From Crambe crambe (Eukaryota > Porifera > Demospongiae > Poecilosclerida > Crambeidae), in contig OZ004589.1 of assembly GCA_963924555.1 (NCBI GenBank), forward strand, positions 1,612,001 through 1,676,000: a stretch of 64,000 bases of DNA. Direction: 5' to 3'. The notes below the pieces were generated by a model. The model saw only the letters and a list, made by a program, of their open reading frames with translations. It was not told the DNA's origin and searched no databases. The translations under genes and the position numbers were made by a program. Positions 31,801-44,200 of the stretch are shown piece after piece (position 1 is the first letter of the stretch; every line of letters begins with the position of its first letter).

Positions 31801-34800
31801 TGCCAGTGCATGCAATGATTATTACAATCAAAGGTATAAGTTCTATATGCAAATAATTCTATCCGGTTATTCCCCACCCACTAACTCTCAAAAGTGTCTG
31901 CCCATTCATATTATGTATGTATAACAAGATTACTCTAATTACCGGGAGGGTTCTCATTCGTCCTCCTCCTGCTCGCTCCATCCCTTCGTAGGAAGAAGGT
32001 TTTGCTCTCCGTGGGGTGTTGGGGGAAGGGGCACGGGGAGTGATGGGGGGAGGTGGAGACATGGTAGAAGACGACGAAGGAGGAGGAGGAGGGGGGAGGG
32101 GATCCCGCATCTGTGGGGGTCTCCGAGGGGGCTTCTTTCCTGACATCCGAGGGGGAATGGAGGGACCAGATGGTGTGAAATGTTCATCAGGAGGGGCTTC
32201 ATACACTTCTTGATCTTGTGAATCACTATAATGTCATATCAACAGTATAACAAGACAAGGTTCCAAGTTCTAATAGTATTGGTATGTCTACATACATTGT
32301 GGTTCATGCCCTTGGAGACACTGTACCATGTTTACAATGGACATGACTCACATGTTCTCCTGCTGGGAATCTTCACCCAGAGTCCCATAAAGAGTCCCAT
32401 AAATGCTCTCCGATTCAGACATAGCTTTCTCCTTCACCATCTGGTTGATGTACTCTTTAGACCAACCAAGCTCTAGCAGTTTCCTATGATACAAAGAGGA
32501 GAACATGCTGGGTGAAACCTGTCTAAGCAGAAATCTACTATGCCATGTCCCAACAGCACCTATTTCAGATCTACATATTTCGACCTTCCTGCTTCCCTTT
32601 AAGGTCATTCCTGGTCTCACAGTACACAAGACTATCTATATAGTACCTGGTATAGTCGTCCTTGTTCCTCTGGAGTTTCATCAGCCTAGGTCTAATGGTA
32701 TTGATGTCTTTGTCTGTGGTCCTAAATTCTATGTTTTGCTCCTGCAAGTGGCGAGCAGCTTGCTTGAAGTTCTTCTCTGCTTCAACCTTCTTCTGCCCCA
32801 ACAATTTAAAATTATCCATCAAACTGTGTGAGAATTTTCATTCAGTTTGTCACTCATAACCACAAGGTAGTGGTAAACAATAACGAAACAACAAACAAAT
32901 AATACTTCTGCTCATACAGGGACTCTACAGTTTTATTCCTCCCATATCAGTACTTACTTACATATATGCCATCTTCTAGTTCTCAGCCATTGCTCAGAAC
33001 ACAGATAGGCTAGTGGGATGCCATTTTCTTACATGACCCTTACCCAACACATGTCACATCAGGGTACTCCCCAGGCATCTTAAGGCATAGTGGGCCAACA
33101 ATGGTGACGACCCTTCCCACTACATTTCTAGGTTAACTTCTTTGTTTAGTCTATAAAGGTTTCAAAAAGACTAATATTATTAGCTAGTTCTTACTGTTGC
33201 TTTTCCTTCTTGGAGAGTCCAGCACCAGCCTTATATGAGTCAAAGACTTGAAGTTGCTCCTTCACCATCTCCAGCACCAAACCATGGGCTAAACGCAACT
33301 GGTTTCCCTCTTCCACTTTCTATCAAGACACAAAAGAGTTTTAGTTATGAATAACAACAACAACAGAAATCAGTTTGGGTCTAATCGCAGCTGCCACTCC
33401 CTTTTGAGATGTACAAAGGTATCTATTAACTAGAGCCCTCCCCTTCCCTCCCCCTCCCCGATCATATATGAATCATGCAACATTCATACCTTGCGAAGTA
33501 CTTCTGATTTCTCCTGCATGGCAGTGTAGTCATCATTCATTTGCTCAAATATCTCTGTCAAGTCCTGCAGTTTTTGCAGGATGCTATTGGCCAAGGTCTC
33601 CCTGTCTTCTTCCCAGCCTCCCTCTGCCCCTTCTTCATCGTCACTCTCATCCTCAACCTGGAGGCAGGGGTCAAAGGATAAAGGTCATGTAGAGGACAAA
33701 GGTCAATGGTTAAAAATATTGGTAATCAGAAAATTTGGGGGGTAATAGCCTCTAAGTTGTTTAGTCAAGCTCACCTTATCGAATCTTGAGATGGGCTGGA
33801 CTAGAGTCGTGTCCAGTCTAGCATTATACCTAGTCAAAGGGTTCTTTCTGTAGTGCTGGACCAGTGCAGGTACGGAGGGGAACATAGTGGGCTCAGAGAA
33901 ACCATACTTCCCACCAACATAGATGATACGGATCAGCTTGTTAGCCCCACCTTTTCTGACTGTGAGGGTGTATTCCCCCGCCCTCCGAGAGTCACGTACC
34001 AGGAAGGTCCCATCAGGAGTGTCAACCAGTTTATTCACCACATCTTCTCTGTAAATGAATGCACAGATGTACACTCAAGAGGTCAAGAGCAGGTTTTATT
34101 AAAAGCTTAATCACTTCATATGTATGCATTTATTAAACTTTGTCCACCATAACTCATGACTGTTAGAGGCCATGATCTGGAAATTTGGTGTAGAGATAGT
34201 CTAACCATTATAGAACACATGACAGAAGTTTGAAACAAATTCATCAAAATTAGAAATATCTACATGTACGTAGTATAAAATTGGAAGTGGTTACATGAAA
34301 AATTCACACTATAAGAAAGCCACTTGAAAAAGATTCCCTCCCACTCACACTAGTTCAATAATATCAGTCACACCCACCCTGGTCATACTTTGGTCACACC
34401 CACCTTGAAATGTCCCCCCAGTACCAACCCTGTTCCTCTAGAGGTCCATGTTGAGAAGACAGGTCTATAGTAGGGGGTGGGGATCCTGCATCAATCCCTC
34501 CATCAGCATGATGCTCCTCGTATATGTTATCATCGTAGGCTTGGACAGGAGCGGGGGCGGGAATATTTCTTGGAGGGAGTGGATAGCCCATCCTTGGAGG
34601 TCCATTCCCTCCTCCTCCACCACCACCACGGGGCGGGAGAGGAACAGAAGGGAGACGAAGGGGAGGAACAGCTACAATACAAAGGTTACATAGGTCAAAG
34701 GTTAAAAGGACAATTCAAAATATATGACAAAACCAGATCAAAAGACATTTTTATTTATCCCATACTAACCCACCCTATGTATATACCGTTCATGCATACC

Positions 34801-37800
34801 CAAGACTATATACTACTACTCACAAGAGGGTTTAAGTCCTCTCCTAACAACTGGAGGAGGTTGTGGACTTGTACTCGTGTCCCCTTGTTGGACACTGGTG
34901 TTCCACGTTCCCTTGGAGAGCAGTGTCTCTACAACATGGCAGTGTGTAGCACTATTCCTCACCAATAACCTGGACCATAAAACAAATACTACTAAATCTC
35001 AGTAAACTACTGTATGCCTGTATAAATACCAGTATACTACAGTAAATTGTAATATACAAGTGCACATGTGACCAAGCGCGTGACAATTTGTAAATCGACA
35101 ATCTGATTAGCTCTGCCAACATTCTGGCAGAGTTCCCAGAAAACCTTGCATCTTTCACCAGACGTATTTTCTCCTTCCCCCTCCCCCTTCTTCTGCAATA
35201 CGTCTGGCTCCTGAGACTAAGAGTGTACCTACACCATCACTATTATAATACTCACTGAATATCCTCAGGTTTGGGGTGGATGAGAGATGGTCCAAAGATG
35301 AGGGCAAGGTTTTGTGTGCTCATCTTGTTGTAGGGTTGGTGGTAGGCCACCTTGGCTAGATGGGTGAGGATGGTATCCAGGGTGGAGAAGTGGTGAGGAG
35401 GAAGTTGATCAAGCAGTGGCTTCAGTTGAGAATAGGCTGTGTCCTCATGGGGAATTTCTGGAATTATAAAAGGAAAGATTATCATATGCACAGTACTAGG
35501 AACCTATGTATGTACATGCAAGCTAAGCCACTGCCACATGTACGCAAGATTTTAATAATGAGTGTTCTGGTTTTTCTGTCATTTCCATTTGGTTTAAGGT
35601 GTTTGAGTGGCTTGACTAAACAACTAAACTGACACTAAAAAAGTCCAGAACCAACAAACAATCTTAGGATGCTAGTTTTACTTCCATACTAACCAGTGAA
35701 CACTGAATAGAAAGTTCTAACTCTATAACTGCCTATTTAACAAACATTGACTATCACATCCACTGCTCTACCGACTGATATTTTAATGCTATGGTACTGA
35801 GATAGCATTAATTTGTGTACCATTACAAAAATATACCATTGTATATCAAGCCAACTTCTTACTGGGGCCACACTTGATACAATGTTGGTCCTGACACTGT
35901 AGACAGGAGTGGCATGGCATACTATTTCACCAACTCACTTGCAGCTGCTACAAAGTCCTCATAAAACTGGTAAGGGATGACAGGATCAGGCAAATCTCGG
36001 AGAAAGAGTTTGAGGGTGGCAGCAAAGACATTGTGGTCCCACTTTGGGTCTTGGGGGTTAATAGCAGAAGGGTCTGTGTCCAGGGCTTCCTTCAGACCAT
36101 TGAGAACGTGCAGAGGTGGGCTTATTCTATAGATACCTTCTATTCTTAGTCCTGAGGGAGGGAGGGAAGGGTGGAGGGGGAGGAGAGGAGGAGGGAGGGA
36201 GAGGGGAGGAGGGAGGGAGAGGGGAGGAAGGGGGAGAAGGAGGGGGAGGAAGGGGGAAGAGGAGGGGAGGAAGGGAGGAGAGGAGGGGAGGAAGGGAGGA
36301 GAGGAGGGGAGGAAGGGAGGAGAGGAGGGAGGGAGGGGGAAAGAGGAGGATGGAAGAGGGAAAGAGAGAGGGAGAAAAAGGAGAGAGAAAATATGTATGC
36401 TTTATGTGTTTATACAATAGTGGAGTATACTTTACGTATGTACCTCTACTTTCCACTGCTTCTATGCACTTGAGGACAACAGTTGGTGCTGTTTGCTCTT
36501 CCACTCTGAACAGAGAAGACAAGTCCATTCCAAAAGAAACAGCTACAGTATATGAAAGAGATCAAACAGACAGAAAATCTAAAGTAGAAGGTGATACACA
36601 GTGGAGCTAGTGGCAGCTACTGTACTTGCATGCATGTATACGAATGTGTACTTACCACCCCTTGATGTTCCAGAGGTTTGCCGTCTCTGTACCCAGTGCT
36701 CACATGAGATGATCTCTTCAGTCATACACATCCGATGTACACTCATGCCACACACTACACAGAGAATCCAAACAAACAAAGAAAGAAACAAAGACCAACA
36801 TTATTTCAATGAAGTATATAGTACATGAGGTTACTAAGCCACCTATGCTTGGCCCGTAAGTAGGTGGTTGCACTAAGCACGTGATGATATTTACGCATGT
36901 ACTTTACATGTGCAATTACATGTGCATGCATGTTAACATGTAGTTACAGTGATGTAAACATGCATGCACATTACACATGTAAAGTACATGCATAAAATCA
37001 CCAGATACATGTAGTTTGCATAGTAGACTACACAGTATATGTATTAATGATAAGAGGTGGATGCAGATGGCCAACAGCTGTATGTAGCCCTGTTAAGTAG
37101 ACCTGGGTATACCATTACCAAGCTATGGCTATGGTTTACACAGTCAGTAATCGTACCTGCTGCACACACTTATGTACATAGAGAAAAACAACACTCAATG
37201 ATACACATCTTCCTCCTTTTCCTTCAAAGCTATGTATGTACCTTGCCTTGTCATGCATTAGCATTTAAAGGCCATTCTATGACCACCTCTGAGACTCAAC
37301 CAGCACAGCTTATGGGTGGTGGCATAACAAGATCAATGTAAAAGACGAAGCAAGTAGCTAGGAAAGTTAAAAGGTTCACAAATATTGCATTGTAGATGTT
37401 ATGGTGATTGTGATAAAATTTGAACTTAGCCAAGCCAATACAGTGGCTTGTTCACAGCATTGTATGCCGAAAAGGTCTGTGGTATTATCTCACTGCCTAA
37501 TAATGGCCGAGACCAAACTTCCCTTGCATATGTCACAAGTTTCGAGGGAAGAATATATGTACATATGCAGGTCATTCCCAAGATATCAAAACAAAATGAT
37601 GTGGCAAGAATGCATATTTCTATCTCAAGATTCACCATGGCAGATTTCATATCTGAAAAAAAGCAAACTTTCACAGTTTGGGGTAATTTGATGTGGAGAT
37701 GATATTGACCTGGTAAAAACAAAAAATTGTTTGTCATTTTTTGGGAGTTATCTACTCCACCTTTTCCCTTCCACTTCTCCCTTCTCTCTCTGGAGGGATA

Positions 37801-39954
37801 AGCCCCACTACCTTCCCTCATACTTCATTCCAACCCGTACCACACCCCTCACACACCTCTTTCCTGAATAATGCACCCCTACCACACCACTTCCTCCTCA
37901 AACACCCCCCTTCTTTCATTCCTTCTTAAATGAGCCCTACCACACCCCTTTCCCCATCTTCCTTCCTCTTTCCCCACCACAACCCTTTTCCCTTCTTCCT
38001 TACCCTCGCACTTCATTCCTTGTCGAATGAGTCCCCACATGAATCTGCCACACACATCACACCACTGGACTGTGAAGTTGTGAGTGCTGAACCTATGTCC
38101 ACCAACCGTTGTATCACCTCCTGAAAGATTGAAATTGTACATACATCCAGCAAGTCAAATAGTTGTAGTTCAAACACATTTTGATAGAATTGTCCCTAAC
38201 TTCTGTCACATTTCCTATAATGGTTGGACTCTCTCCATACCAATTGTCAGCCTCAGAGCTACTAGTTATTATCGGGAGCTAAAGTATAAAGAAGTAGGCC
38301 ATAAAATGAATGCTTGAGACTGCCATAAAACGTGTTTTATGCACACGCACTATAATGGAGCTGAGGTGACATTTTCCAAACAGTAACCCACACTTACTAA
38401 TGGAACCCCCTTTCAGTACATCTGATATCAGTAAAAATGCAGAAATACATCAATTTATGGTACAGATACGTCCAAGGTTGGTCTTTCCCCACAAAAATTT
38501 TCATTGATATTTCCCACTACTGTATAGCAAAAAATTTCGTGGGTCAAAATTTTCGTGGTTTTGCAAATATTGATGTGTGAACCATATAAATTCCCTTATT
38601 CTCGTGTATTATTTTTTCAAAACCATGAAATCCACAAAAAAATTTACCCATGAAAATATCGCGCTATACGGTATTCATCCCTAGCCCTAGTCTATGTGTC
38701 TCACGTACGTTTACGTCCTAAGTGTGCTAGGATGGACTGGACTGACTGGATTGACGGGGATCGAGGAATGAAAGCACTGAATCGGTTGACACCTCCACGT
38801 CCATCTGTGTCTTCTTCATATCCTAATGTCTCTACCTGTGTATCACATGACAGATGCATGTGTATCACATGACAGATGATACATGCATGTACTAAAATGC
38901 TAATATAGGATTTTGACCCCCAAAAAATTGACCAGATAAAAATTTGGCTGATCATTTCCTCAGTGACCAGTAGCTATTTAGGCTGTCTAATTATGCACCT
39001 ACCAATGGGGAAGACCCTCTAATCATGGCAAGGAAGATCCTTTAATTAGTCCTAATTATGTACTTACCAATGAGGAAGACCCTTTAATTAGTCCTAATTA
39101 TGTACTTACCAATGAGGAAGACCCTTTAATTAGTTCATCCACACACTCCATAATAATCAGTCTATGGAGTTCATCTGTTATCCCTATATTCATTAAGTGG
39201 GCATTGTCCAGATTTGCGAGGTCACTCCCCCTGACAATACCACCACTTTGGAAGTGTGCAGAGTAGACATCAATGCCAATATCTTTCATCCACTGGAATA
39301 AATCCCGTTCCGACAATTCTGTTGCACTCTGGGGAAAGGGATTTGAAAAAAGATAATAAGCACTTTGAGCTGTTACACTAAATTTAGACATTATGTCCTT
39401 TCAGTCAATTTGAGCACTGAATCATTGACCACATTCAAAGAGAGCTTTCTCTGAATTCAGAAGCAGGGGGACATCCCATAAGGGTGACAAAAATTATAAT
39501 TGCAACTATGAATAATGTATATAGGGGAGCTTCTCCAAGGGGTCGAGGGGTCAAGGGCCTCCCCTGTAGACTTCATATAATTATAGAGTGTAATATATAC
39601 CCATGGAGAGTACTAAATCCCTCACTCCAGTGAGTCATTTCACGTACATGATGCATTGCCTTACCTTCACAGTATGGGTATGCTCCACCATAGCCATAAG
39701 CATATTTCTATTCTCCTGCACACAGAAAAATAAATAAATAATAACCACATTATTATTGTAGAGCAAAACTTATAAAAATTGAAGTGTGAACCACATAAAT
39801 TTTCTTAAACAGAAAATATATACTAGACCCAGCAGTCTTCATTACTACTGTACATTGAGCACTCACCACTACTGGTACACACTCTTGAGTCTCCACTACA
39901 TGATCTCTGCACACATCATGACACGTAGCCAAACATTCTAAACACAATCGAGTA

Positions 39955-39986
<32 letters not shown>

Positions 39987-41198
39987 AAATAGTATACCAG
40001 TTATAAGAACCTTGAATATAACCACCCAGTAGAACCTTGTATACATCCACCTGTAATGGCCCAGTAGAACTTCACCCCTACCCAGTAAAAATCTACTTGT
40101 AATGGCCCCCAGTAGAACCTTGTATATATCTACTTGTAATGGCCCAGTAGAACCTTGTATATATCTACTTGTAATGGCCCAGTAGCACCTTGTATATATC
40201 TACTTGTAATGGCCCAGTAGAACCTTGTATATATCTACTTGTAATGGCCCAGTAGCACCTTGTATATATCTACTTGTAATGGCCCAGTAGAACCTTGTAT
40301 ATATCTACTTGTAATGGCCCAGTAGCACCTTGTATATATCTACTTGTAATGGCCCAGTAGAACCTTGTATATATCTACTTGTAATGGCCCAGTAGCACCT
40401 TGTATATATCTACTTGTAATGGCCCAGTAGAACCTTGTATATATCTACTTGTAATGGCCCAGTAGCACCTTGTATATATCTACTTGTAATGGCCCAGTAG
40501 AACCTTGTATATATCTACTTGTAATGGCTACTCCAGTAGAAATCTACTTGTAATGGCCCAGTATATATCCATCCTTAATGGTCTGTATATATTCACCCGT
40601 AATGGCCCAAAGACAATACAGATAACTTTGTAGCATTGATATAAAGCAGTGATAAAGTGTACTGCACAACAAGTCTAATCCCAAAGCTGTTACACATATA
40701 AGGAGACTGAAGCTAATTGACCAGAAAATATCAAGCACTTTGCTACTAGAAATAGTGATTACCTTCGCATTTGTAACCAGAGCCGCTGGATCCCCATATC
40801 TGGTCATCACCTGTGTGGAGAGAAGTACGTACATGTGGGGAGTCCACTGATCCATTAACTTTTTATTATCCCATAGGATAACTCTTAAAGGAGAAGTAAA
40901 CATAATTAACTTTTCCATCAACAATATTATACAAGAAGTAATTGCTACAAAAACAAACCAGATTTTCTCCCTTTCTAGATTATTCTGGTAGCTGTATATA
41001 CTTTCTCTCCTCTCCTCTCCTGACTTATGTATGCCTTATGCTTATGGCTGACTGCTAATTTAATTACAGTCTGTTATTCCCAAGGCCAATTATAGCCTTC
41101 CTTGAACGTGCCATTTTAAAAATTGCAATGTTCTGAATCATGGTGCCTTGTACCACAGCCTCCAATATATACCTAGTAGGTACTTTTTCACTGTGTTA

Positions 41199-41268
<70 letters not shown>

Positions 41269-44200
41269 GTGTGTGCATACATACAGCACTAGAACAAACC
41301 CTACAGTCAGCTCCAGTTTAAACTGAAAGAGCCTAAAAAACAACATCACATAGAAACCACATGAGCTCAAGAATAACAAGCAAGATTACATGAAATTGGA
41401 TAGGGAGCCCTACATCCATATCCATAAAGTATGTGACCAGTAGTTATGTATTTTGGGCTTCCCTGAAATGCTGCTCAATTTATACAGTTTTGATTATGAT
41501 AGGATTGTGTGACATTATTACCAGCAGTGAACTTTATCCTGAAATTTGATATAGAGAACACGTAGTGCAATCTGGAATAGTAAATTCTCATGAGATTAAT
41601 GGCTTTGTAGGCTTTTGAAGTGGATTGAGTGGAACTTCTGATAAGGACCTTCCAAACTAAAGGACACTATAGAATCAACCTCCCAATAAATGAAACTTTT
41701 AAATTTTGCGTTCATGTTATTTTTGCTAATAAAATTTCAATTTCGTCTGTAACTTAATTGCAGAAAAATATAACGATGAAATGTCAAGATGGGTATATAT
41801 GGTCTTCAAGAAGGTGTGGTAGTAGCCATTCAAACTTAGTATGCTCAAGGAGATGGCATGTAGCAGCCATTCCGAGCATGTACACAAGATGAATGTACTA
41901 CTTATGTGGCCTTCAAGTAAGTGTGGCAGCCATTCCGAGTATGCACACAGCTACTTATGCACAAAAGGTGGCCATTCCAAGTATGTACATGAGATGAATG
42001 TATTTGAGTCATGTGTAAACCCTAATATGGCATGATGGTGTGTTTACAGAACAATGTACTGTGGTATCCATAATGAATATGTTGTGTGGAAAAACACACT
42101 AGTTATGATGACTGGCTGTGCTCTGTAAGTATTGACTGAATGAGATTATAGTAAGTCCGATGACAATAGGTCTATTCCTAAATCATATTATTGTCTGAAT
42201 CAAAAGGAGCAAAACTTACGTAAGTGATTAAGTAAAGTTGGTGTCATGTTATGGCCAGACATTTCACTGTCAGACCCGAGTATAATAATTTCAAAGAATG
42301 GCAGACAATTATAATCAAGTCACAGTTGACCTGATATTTGATGGCATAGCACTGAATTTAAAATGGCTGGACAAACCAGTTTGCCTGACATTTTGTCCTA
42401 TGCTGGACTGTTATGATTGCCCCTGATTAGACTGACATACAAGTATGTTATATTCAACAGGTCCCATGTGTAGATTTAAAAAAATGATAACAATTTCATG
42501 GCTGATCGAGTACACAACTGCTTCTGCCTAATTGGTATGGAGTGGTACATAATATACCTTACATTACATAGAAAATTAATCAATTTCTTCATAAGCAAGA
42601 GTAACTTAGCCCATTTCAAATAATAGAATCGTTCTAAGCCTGAAATACAGCAGTTAGATGTATTGATTTTAATTTCATGCACTTTTTTTGCAAGGGGGCA
42701 CATTGCATAGTAAAGTATACTGAAATAATATCCTGTAAGAATACTGAGGGAAATACTACTCCTACTCCAGGGGATCCTGCATTTCACTGTAAAGTATACT
42801 GAGATGATATCCGGTAAGAATACTGGATACTGAGGGGAAACACTACTCCTACTCCTCATGTACATGCACATTACAGTACATGAAACATGTGGAAGGAAAT
42901 GTAAATTAACTGAGAAGTGAATGATGATGAGTAAGGAAGTAAAGAAGAGAGCAGTTTTTAGAGGCCAGAAGTGGTCAGGGATATAGGCATGTATGCAAGT
43001 AGGCAGGGCAAAAGGCCCCCCCCCCCCCCCCCAAATGAAGTTAGTCACTCTCCAACATAGCCATTTTTGAGAGCCTCAGTTTTCCCTCCCCCTTCCCTCC
43101 TGAAATTTTCAAAACAAGAATGAGAATGGAATTACACAAGAGTATTTGCCCACTACTCAGGGAAAAAGTATATAAACATCTCTTCATTGTACTTCTGTTG
43201 TTAACAATATATTTGAACTCATAGCGTCAATAACAATATTCGAATTCACAGCAGCATAACAATGCCATTCAAGTGGGTGCACACAGAAGCTTGTTGTCAT
43301 CCCAACCCACACATCTCCTTGACTGGCATCAACAGCATAACAAGCACAATAATTGGATTACAATGTTGTAAATCTTCAAAATAATCCAATTATGAGTGTG
43401 GATGTAGGTAAGTTTAGGTAAGTATCGTGGAGTAGGCTTTAATTATGATACTATGTCAACGACTGTTATGTATGTATGTATGTATGTATGTATGTATGTA
43501 TGTATGTATGTATGTATACTTGAAAGAGTGCAGCGTGAGAGGAGAAGGAGGTATTTAGCAATATGAAAGCAAACAGAACACTTCACATTATCTGATGCAT
43601 AATACACTATGGAAGCACAACACAGTGAGTCACAGTCACGAACAGTAAATTATCAGGAAATACAGTATTATTATTATGTGCATGTATACTGAGCAGAATA
43701 AGCATTACTTTCAAGGGAAGAGGGGATTTTTTTATATTTACGTATGTACCTGACTTTGCTAGCTAATTAAGTGGATATGTGGGAGGGAAGAGGCTTAATG
43801 GGAAGGATGGTGATAAGAGGGAGACTTGAGGGAGCAGGCAGGGGAGGAAGAAGAGGTGGGTGGGTGGGTGGGGGGGGGGGGGAACAAGGAAGGAGAAGTG
43901 TGATAAGGAGGGAGGAAGGCATACGATGTAATGACTTACAGCCTGCACATGCCATGGGGATACGGAAGGTCACTGCAATCCATTTGTGTAAGTCCACACC
44001 AGGGGTGGATGTCGGGGAAACAGGCTCCTTGTACATATCTGAGCCTGTGGACACCCGCTTTCGAGGGGCAGGTTTTGGTGCAGCCGCAGAGGGAATGCCC
44101 CTGGATCCTACATGGTTATCGGTTGAGTTGGTAGAACACGTGGCAGTACTACTTGATTTTCCACCTAAACTTCGTCTGGGGGGAGGAGGGGGTGGTGGTT

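Noticed and set aside
36116..36610. Open frames over the GGGAGGAAGG tract
   Set aside because: Low-complexity artefact. The minus-strand RhoGAP exons flank it.
37426..37821. Minus-strand 131-codon frame between C1 exons
   Set aside because: No family resemblance, and it does not fit the phases of the flanking exons.
40043..40575. CRISPR-like array of regularly spaced repeats
   Set aside because: There are no unique spacers. Units are head to tail and the locus is a eukaryotic intron, so it is a satellite.
42476..43048. 190-codon minus-strand frame in the large p85-like intron
   Set aside because: Hydrophobic, irregular composition, runs over a C homopolymer and has no recognisable domain; likely chance.
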